DNA of 64,000 nt from CAYSCW01 sp964429795. GTDB taxonomy: Bacteria > Acidobacteriota > Aminicenantia > Aminicenantales > Aminicenantaceae. The notes under the pieces were generated by a model. It did no database searches, was not told the DNA's origin, and was given only the letters and a program-made list of their open reading frames with translations. The stretch spans positions 1 through 64,000 of the forward strand of contig CAYSCW010000014.1 of the NCBI GenBank assembly GCA_964429795.1. The letters are read 5' to 3'. Shown here in pieces: positions 25,874-33,575 of this stretch; within the stretch, counting starts at the first letter, position 1; each line of letters starts with the position of its first letter. The translations under genes were made by a program, and so were the position numbers.

Positions 25874-27025
25874 ATGAAAATTGCATTCAAGAAATCATCG
25901 ATCATCATTATATCCATCTGTCTTTTACCTTTCATCCTCTTTTCTCAGCACTCAGAAAGATATTTTGATACGGCTCCCTCTTCCTCAGAAGAGGTAATAC
26001 TCACCGTGCTTTTTCCTGCTCCAGAGATGATCCGATGCCTCATGGAGCTCAGAAATCAGGGCTTTATCGCTGTAAAAAAATTGATAGTGGTGGGAGTCTA
26101 TCACCAAAAAGAATTGACCGATTATGAGAAATCCTTCGAATTTGTTAAAGACAAAAAGCTGGGATGGTTCAAATTCCATAAGATCTCAGTAGAAATGAGC
26201 AGAGATGTTCTCTTTCAGAAAAACTCCTTGACCTCTGAGTTCGAAGAAATCTTTAATAAATCCGACGGAATCATCTTCTTCGGTGGTGCAGACATCCCTC
26301 CCGGGCTCTATCATCAGAAGACAAATCTTCTGACTCATATCCAAACCCCTTACCGTCACTTTCTGGAACTATCTCTGGCTTTTCATCTTCTGGGGGGCTT
26401 TCAGGACGACAACTTCAAGGCTTTCCTTGAATCCAGGCCGGAGTTTCCAGTACTGGGGCTCTGTCTTGGCTGCCAGAGCCTGAATGTGGGCACAGGAGGC
26501 ACTCTCATCCAAGATATCCCTACTGATATTTATAACATAAAATTTGTGGAAGATTGGATTGGCCTTCCCCAAGAGAACTGGCATACCAACCCCTTCGCCC
26601 GCCTCTATCCAGAAAAAGTTATCCGTCAAAATCTTTCCTCCATCAATATGCATCCTATCAAGCTGGATGATAAGTCAAAGTTTGTTAAGGAGTTCGGTTT
26701 TAAAGCGGAAGATTTACCGTACGTGTTAAGTGCTCACCACCAGATGGCCGATAAATTGGGAAAAGGGATGAATATCGCAGCCACCTCATTGGATGGAAAA
26801 GTGGTGGAGGCGATTGAGCATCAAAAATACTCCAACGTTCTGGGAGTACAATTTCATCCAGAATCTTACAGCCTCTGGGACAAAACACTAAAACTGAGGA
26901 TGAAACCGGACGATGAAGAAGCCAGCTTGCTTTCCATCCTGAAGAAGAATCCACCCAGCTATGACTTCCATAAGAAGATTTGGAGATGGTTTTCCGAAAA
27001 GTTGGAAGCCTCCCATAAAAGATGA
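25874..27025 (+). CDS. exported class I glutamine amidotransferase (peptidase C26-like)
   Basis: 383 residues. The N-terminus MKIAFKKSSIIIISICLLPF looks like a signal peptide, so the enzyme is probably exported, which is unusual for this family. The amidotransferase core has the nucleophile elbow VLGLCLGCQSLNVGTGG and the catalytic His-Glu in VLGVQFHPESYSLWD. The central IQDIPTDI resembles gamma-glutamyl-GABA hydrolase PuuD and related C26 peptidases that cut gamma-glutamyl bonds. An insertion of about 80 residues before the nucleophile (HQKELTDYEKSFEFV and following) is not in PuuD. The substrate is unknown. It stands alone between two copies of repeat family A. Confidence 0.85.
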   Translation: MKIAFKKSSIIIISICLLPFILFSQHSERYFDTAPSSSEEVILTVLFPAPEMIRCLMELRNQGFIAVKKLIVVGVYHQKELTDYEKSFEFVKDKKLGWFKFHKISVEMSRDVLFQKNSLTSEFEEIFNKSDGIIFFGGADIPPGLYHQKTNLLTHIQTPYRHFLELSLAFHLLGGFQDDNFKAFLESRPEFPVLGLCLGCQSLNVGTGGTLIQDIPTDIYNIKFVEDWIGLPQENWHTNPFARLYPEKVIRQNLSSINMHPIKLDDKSKFVKEFGFKAEDLPYVLSAHHQMADKLGKGMNIAATSLDGKVVEAIEHQKYSNVLGVQFHPESYSLWDKTLKLRMKPDDEEASLLSILKKNPPSYDFHKKIWRWFSEKLEASHKR

Positions 27026-27063
27026 ACCCTCACGGGGAAGGAGATGCTCATACGCTGCAGGAA

Positions 27064-27260
27064 GCCTCTCTTTTTTTATGATGAATGAAGATATTTCATC
27101 CAGTTAGGTAGTGAGGTGGCGGTTCCCGTCCATCCGAAGCCCATAGTGGCGGGTGGGAGGGTCTTGGCGAGGATGGACAGGAACCGATGCTCCTCGGGCT
27201 GACGAATCAGCTTACCTGACTGCTGTTGAAACTGTCACGGAAATAAGGATGGTTGCTCTC
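27064..27260 (+). repeat. MITE-like repeat family A, copy 3
   Basis: Head GATGAATGAAGATATTTCATC, hairpin arms GGTTCCCGTCCATCC (27121-27135) and GGATGGACAGGAACC (27171-27185), right terminus CTGTCACGGAAATAAGGATG. The right part has extra sequence (27190-27225) not seen in the other copies. Confidence 0.85.
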
Positions 27261-27271
27261 ATGAAAAAAAT

Positions 27272-27300
27272 TTGACTATTCTCTATGAATTCTATATAAT
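27272..27300 (+). promoter_or_regulatory. strong predicted promoter of a tiny transcription unit
   Basis: TTGACT (27272-27277), exactly 17 bp, TATAAT (27295-27300). It starts just outside repeat copy 3 and reads into the 16-codon ORF at 27334 and the terminator at 27431-27467. It is one of the closest matches to consensus in the window. Confidence 0.75.
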
Positions 27301-27333
27301 TGATATTGTATATAAATTTTAGGGAGCAAATAG

Positions 27334-27384
27334 ATGAAGAAATTCATGGTGCCAAGAATCGCCCATTGTGCCGAAGGATGTTAG
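27334..27384 (+). CDS. 16-codon ORF in a short transcript (peptide or leader)
   Basis: The ORF encodes MKKFMVPRIAHCAEGC. AGGGAG (27321-27326) is a good ribosome site 8 nt before the ATG, and a consensus promoter lies 34 nt before that. The last codons overlap a hairpin (AGGATGT, loop TAGCCG, ACATCCT), so translation could affect RNA folding. A terminator follows about 45 nt later and no gene follows on this strand. It may be a small peptide gene, a precursor peptide with a C-x3-C tail, or a structured small RNA. No relative is recognised. Confidence 0.45.
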   Translation: MKKFMVPRIAHCAEGC

Positions 27385-27430
27385 CCGACATCCTGAACAC
27401 GATGTGAAACTGCTCTTTCATCTCAGTAAA

Positions 27431-27467
27431 AAAGCTCGCTGTTCAAAATCCTGATCAGCGAGCTTTT
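27431..27467. terminator. bidirectional intrinsic terminator
   Basis: Stem AAAGCTCGCTG (27431-27441) pairs with CAGCGAGCTTTT (27456-27467) over a 14-nt loop, with T-rich sequence on both sides. It ends the tiny plus-strand unit and, on the minus strand, overlaps the last codons of rfaE2 and ends that operon. Confidence 0.85.
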
Positions 27468-27937
27468 ATTTTAAGAATCCTTTCGATAATTCTTGTACTC
27501 GAATATCTCTTAAAATAAGGAATGATCACCACCTCCCCTCTTCCCTCTTCCACTTCTTTCCTGCCTACTACTTCCTCTACCCTCCAATCTCCTCCTTTTA
27601 CCAACACATCAGGAAGAAGCGAAGCGATGACCTTCTGGGGAGTCTCTTCTGAAAAAGAAACGAGATAATCTATCTCCCCCAAAGCTTCCAAGATCTCCAG
27701 CCTTTCTTCCAAAGGGATTATGGGACGGGAAGGGCCTTTGATTTTCCTGATGGAGGAATCGTCGTTTACAGCCACAATCAGAACATCTCCTCGCTTCTTG
27801 GCCTCCCTGAAAAGGTGAATGTGTCCGTTGTGCAGAATGTCGAAGCAGCCATTGGTGAGGACAACCTTCCTGCGCTCTTTTCGGAGTCTTTTGCGGATTT
27901 TGACCAAGTCATTTAAACTTCGAATCTTTCTTTTCAT
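27455..27937 (-). CDS. rfaE2: D-glycero-beta-D-manno-heptose 1-phosphate adenylyltransferase
   Basis: 160 residues, the stand-alone form of the C-terminal half of HldE. It makes ADP-heptose for the inner core of lipopolysaccharide. The nucleotidyltransferase signature is TNGCFDILHNGHIHLFREAKK (HxGH near 36-39 and the CFD start), then NDDSSIRKIKGPSRPI and YSSTRIIERI, the family ISSTxII block. The partner kinase domain is not in the window. Its presence supports a heptose-containing outer membrane, in line with the GT9 enzyme at 45904-47010. It lies downstream of the Wzt gene. Confidence 0.95.
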   Translation of the reverse strand: MKRKIRSLNDLVKIRKRLRKERRKVVLTNGCFDILHNGHIHLFREAKKRGDVLIVAVNDDSSIRKIKGPSRPIIPLEERLEILEALGEIDYLVSFSEETPQKVIASLLPDVLVKGGDWRVEEVVGRKEVEEGRGEVVIIPYFKRYSSTRIIERILKIKAR

Positions 27938-28020
27938 AGAAACAAGTCAGGTGACCGGCTCAGGTTGATTCTTTAACCTGCTCCGGCACTTTCCAGAATA
28001 TTATATTCCTCAAAGTCTAA

Positions 28021-29313
28021 TCAGGGATCGCTCATGCGCTTCTTTGATGTCTTCATCTTGATTTGAGGAGAAAAATCCCAGGAGTGCTTGGGACGCACTA
28101 TCCCTTCGTCTTGATGCAAAGACGAGATCAGAAAGGAATAGAGCTTGCGATGATAATCATAAGGATAACCATCCCTCTTATGGATAGCCACATCCAGGTA
28201 ATAGGTGCCGTTGATGAGGTTAAGTGCTTCTATCCGGCAGACCGCCTTTGCTTCTCCTTCTATGGAAATAGGTTCAAAATCTTCCAGCTTGGTGTTGGTC
28301 CCATAACAGCAGATGCCCTGGGAATTGAAAATGCCGATGCCAAAAACAAAATCTTGGATTCTGCTGGAAGACTTGACATCCATCTCGATGATCATCCCCT
28401 CATCGGGAGAAAACACATGTTTTTCTTTGCCATCAAGCCCTCTCAGACGCACTTTGGCGATTTCAATCTCTCTCTTCCCCCACCTGTTTTCCCTTCTTTC
28501 TTCCTGCCATTCCTGTTCTTTCTCTCTATCTATAGTCCGCTGTCTCTCCTCGAAATCTTCCTCTTGTTTTTCGACGATATCCTGGAGGTAGGCATCGATC
28601 ACTCTCTTGGGTTCTCCGACAGCCTGAATTTTCCCCTCCTTAAGCCAGATGACCTGATCGCATACCTTCTCTACCGTGGAGAGGTCGTGGCTGACGAAGA
28701 GGATGGTCTTCTTTCTCCGTCGGAAATCATCTATCCTGTCCAGACATTTGGGGACAAAGGAGGCATCACCTACAGCCAAAACCTCATCGATGAGGAGGAT
28801 ATCAGGATTGACATTGATGGCGATGGAAAATCCAAGGCGCATGTACATCCCCGATGAATAGGTTTTGACCGGAGCATCTATGAACTTCTCCAGTTCAGCG
28901 AATTTGACGATTTCATCAAACTTCCTGTGGATTTCTTTCTTGGAAAGCCCCAGCATAATCCCGTTGATGTAGACGTTCTCTCTTCCAGTGATTTCAGGAT
29001 GGAAGCCTGCACCGAGCTCGATCAGAGCTGAGACTTTTCCTCTAACCGTGACTCGGCCTGATGTCGGCTTGGCAATACCAGCCACGATCTTGAGCAAGGT
29101 GCTCTTTCCAGAACCGTTCTCTCCGATGATCCCGAAAGTGGTTCCCTCTTTGACCTTGAAACTCACCTTATCCAGGGCTGTCACCAGCTCATCTGGTTTC
29201 AGAGCCTTGAAAATATCTCCCTTGACGATAGAGCTCTTGAAGGTCTGAAAGCGGTGGCGAGCAGAGTATTTCTGGTAGATACGGGAGACATCTTCGACAT
29301 CGATGGCGGTCAC
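28021..29313 (-). CDS. wzt: polysaccharide ABC exporter ATP-binding protein, Wzt type
   Basis: 430 residues. The N-terminal ABC domain (about 1-240) has Walker A GENGSGKSTLLKIVAG, signature YSSGMYMRLGFSIAI and Walker B PDILLIDEVLAVGD. A charged linker (VEKQEEDFEERQRTIDREKEQ) joins a C-terminal beta domain (about 285-420) like the Wzt carbohydrate-binding domain that recognises the chain end of O-antigen. Length and order match Wzt proteins with a sugar-recognition domain rather than the shorter KpsT type. It directly follows its permease gene (adjacent ends at 29313/29314). Confidence 0.93.
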   Translation of the reverse strand: MTAIDVEDVSRIYQKYSARHRFQTFKSSIVKGDIFKALKPDELVTALDKVSFKVKEGTTFGIIGENGSGKSTLLKIVAGIAKPTSGRVTVRGKVSALIELGAGFHPEITGRENVYINGIMLGLSKKEIHRKFDEIVKFAELEKFIDAPVKTYSSGMYMRLGFSIAINVNPDILLIDEVLAVGDASFVPKCLDRIDDFRRRKKTILFVSHDLSTVEKVCDQVIWLKEGKIQAVGEPKRVIDAYLQDIVEKQEEDFEERQRTIDREKEQEWQEERRENRWGKREIEIAKVRLRGLDGKEKHVFSPDEGMIIEMDVKSSSRIQDFVFGIGIFNSQGICCYGTNTKLEDFEPISIEGEAKAVCRIEALNLINGTYYLDVAIHKRDGYPYDYHRKLYSFLISSLHQDEGIVRPKHSWDFSPQIKMKTSKKRMSDP

Positions 29314-30132
29314 TTATACCTCCTCAGGAAAAGAGTCCCGAAGCCTGTCGAAAATAGAATATCCTATGAAAAACAGAACCAGAGCTAAAACAAAGGTGAC
29401 CCCCAGCTTTTTCCAGTGGAGAGCTCTCCCAAAAAAGACACAGTTCTGGTAGCCCTGCATGATGTGGGTCATGGGATTTAGGTTGAGGAAGATCCTGAGA
29501 AACTTTGACTGTTGAATGGTGGAGAAAGTAATGGGATAAACGATGGGAGAGGCAAAAAACCAGAAGGTTAAAAAATTGGCCAGGATATCCTTAATATCTC
29601 TAAAATGGACAGTCAGCGAAGAAATAAGAAAAGTGAATCCTAAGGAAAAGATAAACTGCACAATGATGACCAAAGGGAGATAGAGCAGGTAAGGGGTAAA
29701 AGATTTGCCAAAAATGGGCACGAACAGGAAAAGGATGGGCAGTCCGAACATAAAGTGAATCAGATTCGAGCAGACCGAGACGATGGGAAGAATCTCAGCT
29801 GGAAACAGGATTTTCTTTATCAAATTCCCATGAATCATCAACACGTTGGCCGACTCAAGCGATGAGGAAGAAAACCAAACCCAGGGGAGAACTCCGCAGA
29901 AAAGAAAAAGAGCATACAGCCAGGGAGATCCTTCAAAGGCAGGATCTCGGGGACGGATGATGAAGCCAAACACTATTGTATAGACAATCATCAGGAGAAG
30001 CGGGTTGAAAAAAGACCACATAAAACCCAGGACTGTTCCTCTGTACCGGGCCTTGAGCTCGCGGCTGACCAAGCTCTGAATGAGGACGCGATATTTGTAG
30101 ATCTGTTTAAGGTTTTTGAACATCTGCAGCAT
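29314..30132 (-). CDS. wzm: polysaccharide ABC exporter permease, Wzm type
   Basis: 272 residues from the ATG at 30132, chosen because AGGGAG sits six bases before it; the frame stays open upstream only inside the previous gene. The protein has RELKARYRGTVLGFMWSFFNPLLLM, the amphipathic start of ABC-2 polysaccharide permeases, and six membrane segments. It forms the export channel with Wzt for undecaprenyl-linked O-antigen or capsule chains. It overlaps the end of the methyltransferase gene by 26 bp, so it may be transcribed from the ATP synthase direction. Confidence 0.9.
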   Translation of the reverse strand: MLQMFKNLKQIYKYRVLIQSLVSRELKARYRGTVLGFMWSFFNPLLLMIVYTIVFGFIIRPRDPAFEGSPWLYALFLFCGVLPWVWFSSSSLESANVLMIHGNLIKKILFPAEILPIVSVCSNLIHFMFGLPILFLFVPIFGKSFTPYLLYLPLVIIVQFIFSLGFTFLISSLTVHFRDIKDILANFLTFWFFASPIVYPITFSTIQQSKFLRIFLNLNPMTHIMQGYQNCVFFGRALHWKKLGVTFVLALVLFFIGYSIFDRLRDSFPEEV

Positions 30133-30868
30133 TTCTTCTCCCTGCGAATATGTTTTTTGCCTCCAAAGTGTAATCCTCTCTCTCATCAAAGAGGACAAGC
30201 GGAGGAAGGATGTTTTCCTTGTGAGATCCGAATCCGCATTCATACAGGATAAAATGAGGAGCACTCTTTCGACGCGGCAACACAAAGCGCACTGTCTTCA
30301 TTCTCAAATTATTCCTCTCCGCTGCTTGCCTGAGATCCTGTTCTCTTCTTGCGGGAAAAATGAAATAAGCTTTCCCTTCTTTTTTCAGAAGCTCTGCTGT
30401 TTTGGCCATTATATCAAAAATATCACATTTTAATTCATGTTTGGCAATCGATTTCTCCTCATCAGAGCTTAAGTGCCCCTGCTTTGCCTTGATATAAGGG
30501 GGATTGGAAAAAATAACATCAAATCTTCTCTCTGGATGAAATGTCCGGAGGTCCTGGTGAACGATGGTGATTCTCCCATCGAGCTTGTTGAGCCTGACAT
30601 TCCTTCGAGCCAAATCAACCAGCGGTTCCTGAATCTCCACGGCTGTGATGTGCTTGAAAGGTTTGATGCTCAGAAGGAGGGAAATAATCCCGCTTCCTGT
30701 ACCCAGCTCAAGGAGCTCATCATACTCTTCAGTCTGAATAAAATCAGCCAGAAGAGGCGAATCCACAGAAAATCGGTATCCTTTTCCCTTCTGAAGGACG
30801 AGGATTCGCCCGTGATAAAAAGTATCCTGAGTCTCTTCATCATTCTTCATTCGATCTTTCATCCTCAT
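30107..30868 (-). CDS. TrmN6/YfiC-like adenine-N6 methyltransferase
   Basis: 253 residues. SAM-binding motif LLELGTGSGIISLLLS and the catalytic SNPPYIKA, the NPPY of amino-group methyltransferases. The C-terminal half with KTAELLKKEGKAYFIFPARRE fits YfiC-type enzymes, which methylate A37 of tRNA1(Val). The start is uncertain: ATG 30868 overlaps atpC by 29 bp; ATG 30850 (MKNDEETQ) has a GAGGA upstream and overlaps by 11 bp. The gene is wedged between the ATP synthase and exporter genes. Confidence 0.85.
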   Translation of the reverse strand: MRMKDRMKNDEETQDTFYHGRILVLQKGKGYRFSVDSPLLADFIQTEEYDELLELGTGSGIISLLLSIKPFKHITAVEIQEPLVDLARRNVRLNKLDGRITIVHQDLRTFHPERRFDVIFSNPPYIKAKQGHLSSDEEKSIAKHELKCDIFDIMAKTAELLKKEGKAYFIFPARREQDLRQAAERNNLRMKTVRFVLPRRKSAPHFILYECGFGSHKENILPPLVLFDEREDYTLEAKNIFAGRRNAADVQKP

Positions 30869-31133
30869 CTTTGCTTAAGCTTGTGAAAACAAGAACGCTA
30901 TCTGGGAAAATCTCGGCAAACCCTCCTTGCACAGAGAACTTTTCTTCCTTCTGGCCTCCATGGTAGGTGATCGATCCTTTACCCAGAGCTGTAAGGAGAT
31001 GGCGGTGACCTGGAAATATGCCGATATATCCCTCTAGACTGGGAAGGAAAACAGCTTTAACTTCTTTGTCCACCAGCAATTTTTGGTGAGTGATCACCTT
31101 GAGATGTACAGAATCGGGCAATTCCTTGTTCAT
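30840..31133 (-). CDS. atpC: ATP synthase epsilon subunit, short form
   Basis: 97 residues, against about 135 for most bacteria. The N-terminal beta-sandwich is present (VFLPSLEGYIGIFPGHRHLLTALGKG) but the C-terminal two-helix domain that inhibits ATP hydrolysis is reduced to a short acidic tail (SKDEDERSNEE). It overlaps atpD by 4 bp (ATGA). Without the helices the enzyme would lack epsilon-type inhibition. Confidence 0.93.
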   Translation of the reverse strand: MNKELPDSVHLKVITHQKLLVDKEVKAVFLPSLEGYIGIFPGHRHLLTALGKGSITYHGGQKEEKFSVQGGFAEIFPDSVLVFTSLSKDEDERSNEE

Positions 31134-32689
31134 TCTGACTTCAACGCTTCAGCCCTTTCCATGACCTCCTCGATCCCCCCCACCATGTAAAAAGCTTGTT
31201 CGGGTTTGTCATCGTGCTTGCCCTTTACGATCTCCCTGAATCCTCTTATCGTATCTTCGATTTTGACATACTTTCCTGACCTCCCCGTAAACTCTTCGGC
31301 CACATGGAAGGGCTGGGAAAGGAAACGCTGAATCTTTCGTGCACGGGCTACGACCAACTTATCTTCCTCGGAAAGCTCTTCAATCCCGAGGATGGTGATG
31401 ATGTCTTGAAGGTCTTTATACCTCTGAAGAATTTCCTTGACTTCTCTGGCCACTTGATAATGTTCCTCTCCAGTCACTCTGGGATCCAAGATCCGCGAAT
31501 ATGAAGAGAGTGGATCCACAGCAGGATAGATCCCTATCTCTGTCAGAGCACGGGAGAGATTGGTGGTGGCGTCCAGATGAGAGAAGGTTGTAGCTGGGGC
31601 GGGATCGGTAAAATCGTCGGCTGGAACATAGATGGCTTGTACTGAAGTGATGGAGCCCTTCTTGGTGGAAGTGATTCTCTCCTCTAGCTCTCCCAGCTCT
31701 GTCGCCAAGTTGGGTTGGTATCCCACAGCCGAGGGCATCCTTCCCAGGAGAGCGGATACTTCCGATCCAGCTTGAACAAATCGAAAGATGTTATCGATAA
31801 AAAGAAGAATGTCCTGACCCATCTCATCGCGAAAATATTCCGCCACCGAAAGGGCTGCAAGTCCAACCCTAAGCCGAGCGCCGGGAGGTTCAGTCATCTG
31901 ACCATAGATGAGAGCCGTCTTATCGATGACTCCCGACTCTTTCATCTCCAACCAGAGATCATTCCCTTCTCTTGTCCTTTCTCCTATTCCGGCAAAAACA
32001 GAGTATCCGCCATGTTTAAGAGCAACATTGTGTATCATCTCCATGATGATCACTGTTTTGCCAACGCCCGCCCCTCCGAAGAGACCGATCTTTCCCCCTT
32101 TTAAGAAAGGCTGGATGAGATCGATCACCTTTATTCCTGTCTCAAACATCTCCAGCTTGGTGCTCTGTTGTTCCAGAGACGGAGGAGGACGATGGATGGG
32201 GTACTTCTCCTTGGCCTTGATAGGGCCCAAATGATCCACAGGCTCCCCGATGACATTTATCACCCGCCCTAGAGTACACTCTCCCACTGGAACCTGGATA
32301 GGCCCTCCGGTATCGATCGCTTTCATTCCCCGCGCTAGCCCATCTGTACGATGCATGGAAATGCATCTGACTCTGTCTTCGCCTATGTGCTGCTCAACTT
32401 CGACCACAATGTCCACATGAACATGATCATCCGAGTCTTTTCCTTTATGCATATCTCTCCTTTTCTTTTTCCTTTCCCTTTCTTTATCAGAACGAGAAGA
32501 GCGGACTTTAAACCCGTCACTTGTGATACGAAGAGCGTGATAGATTTCAGGCAGTTCCATACCTCTAAATTCCACATCCACAACAGGTCCTATCACCTGG
32601 ACCACTCGGCCGATTCTTTCCTGAGTCTTTTCCTTCTTTTTGACCTCTGGTTTTGGTCTTTCCTCTTTCTTCTTCTTTTTTCCTGCCAT
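31130..32689 (-). CDS. atpD: ATP synthase F1 beta subunit with charged insertion
   Basis: 519 residues, about 50 more than usual. Catalytic subunit with P-loop GLFGGAGVGKTVIIMEMI, GERTREGNDLW, and the DELSEED-like IEELSEEDK. Two additions stand out. The N-terminus carries a Lys-rich tail (residues 1-25, KKKKKEERPKPEVKKKEK). Residues about 58-92 in the N-terminal beta-barrel are an Arg/Lys/Asp/His-rich insert (SDKERERKKKRRDMHKGKDSD) where other bacteria have only a short turn before EVEQHIGEDRVR. The catalytic core is otherwise standard. Confidence 0.97.
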   Translation of the reverse strand: MAGKKKKKEERPKPEVKKKEKTQERIGRVVQVIGPVVDVEFRGMELPEIYHALRITSDGFKVRSSRSDKERERKKKRRDMHKGKDSDDHVHVDIVVEVEQHIGEDRVRCISMHRTDGLARGMKAIDTGGPIQVPVGECTLGRVINVIGEPVDHLGPIKAKEKYPIHRPPPSLEQQSTKLEMFETGIKVIDLIQPFLKGGKIGLFGGAGVGKTVIIMEMIHNVALKHGGYSVFAGIGERTREGNDLWLEMKESGVIDKTALIYGQMTEPPGARLRVGLAALSVAEYFRDEMGQDILLFIDNIFRFVQAGSEVSALLGRMPSAVGYQPNLATELGELEERITSTKKGSITSVQAIYVPADDFTDPAPATTFSHLDATTNLSRALTEIGIYPAVDPLSSYSRILDPRVTGEEHYQVAREVKEILQRYKDLQDIITILGIEELSEEDKLVVARARKIQRFLSQPFHVAEEFTGRSGKYVKIEDTIRGFREIVKGKHDDKPEQAFYMVGGIEEVMERAEALKSE

Positions 32690-32707
32690 ATTCTTTCTCC
32701 AAGTCTT

Positions 32708-33574
32708 CTATTTTTTGGATAAAGCTTCAACAGCCGTCATGATTTCCAAAAGTTCCTTGGTGATGGAAGCCTGCCTGATTTTGTTTAAAATCAGCCTCAA
32801 ATCTGCAATCAATTCCTCCGCATTCTTGGTGGCATTTTCCATGGCCATCATCCGCGCCGCATGTTCTGCAGCCTGAGACTCAAAAAGTGAATGGAAGATC
32901 TGGTTCTCCACATATTTCGGCAGTAGGGTATGAAGAATGGGCTCTGCCTCTGGCTCCCAATCCGGCATCAAACTTTCATTCCTTTCCTCTTTCTCCGGCC
33001 ATTCGATGGGAAGAACCTTGCTGATGGTTATCCGCGGAGCAAGGATAGACTTAAATTCATTATAGACAGTATAGACAGCATCCGTCTTGCTGTAAGAATA
33101 AAGTTGAATGATAAATTGAGCAAGTTCTCTCATCTCCTCGGGTGTGAATTTATCCACGTCTCCCGAATAGACTCTGCTCAAAGGGAAAGGATGACGCCTG
33201 AAAAAGACCTCAGCTTTTTTGCCCATCAGAATCAAACGGACATTTGTGCTTCGGGCTTTTTCCTTTAAGAAAGAAAAAGCTTCTTGCAAAAGATTCGAAT
33301 TAAAGGCTCCACACAGCCCCTTATCTGAAGTGATGATCAGGCATTCGATCGTCTTTTCCTCTCTCCTTGCAAGTAAGGGATGATCAAATCTTCTTTGCCA
33401 GAAAGCCACTTCAGACAGAAACGAAGGCATAGAATGCCAGTAAGGACGGGCTTCCATGAGGGGCCGCTGAGCCTTTTTGAGCTTGGCCGTAGCCACGGTC
33501 TTCATGGCCTGAGTGATCTGCTGGGTGTTTATGACACTCTTGACTCGTCGTCGCAGGTCGATTAAAGCTAGCAT
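32708..33574 (-). CDS. atpG: ATP synthase gamma subunit
   Basis: 288 residues, normal length. The central rotor stalk. The N-terminal helix reads DLRRRVKSVINTQQITQAMKTVATAKL, the LICTSDKGLCGAFN-type motif appears as LIITSDKGLCGAFNSNL, and the C-terminal helix as SQAAEHAARMMAMENATKNAE. It lies 18 bp upstream of atpD and 1 bp after atpA in the same operon. Confidence 0.97.
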   Translation of the reverse strand: MLALIDLRRRVKSVINTQQITQAMKTVATAKLKKAQRPLMEARPYWHSMPSFLSEVAFWQRRFDHPLLARREEKTIECLIITSDKGLCGAFNSNLLQEAFSFLKEKARSTNVRLILMGKKAEVFFRRHPFPLSRVYSGDVDKFTPEEMRELAQFIIQLYSYSKTDAVYTVYNEFKSILAPRITISKVLPIEWPEKEERNESLMPDWEPEAEPILHTLLPKYVENQIFHSLFESQAAEHAARMMAMENATKNAEELIADLRLILNKIRQASITKELLEIMTAVEALSKK

Positions 33575-33575
33575 A

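Noticed and set aside
28063..28857. 264-codon plus-strand frame
   Set aside because: Antisense to wzt; no ribosome site and composition follows the reversed codons.
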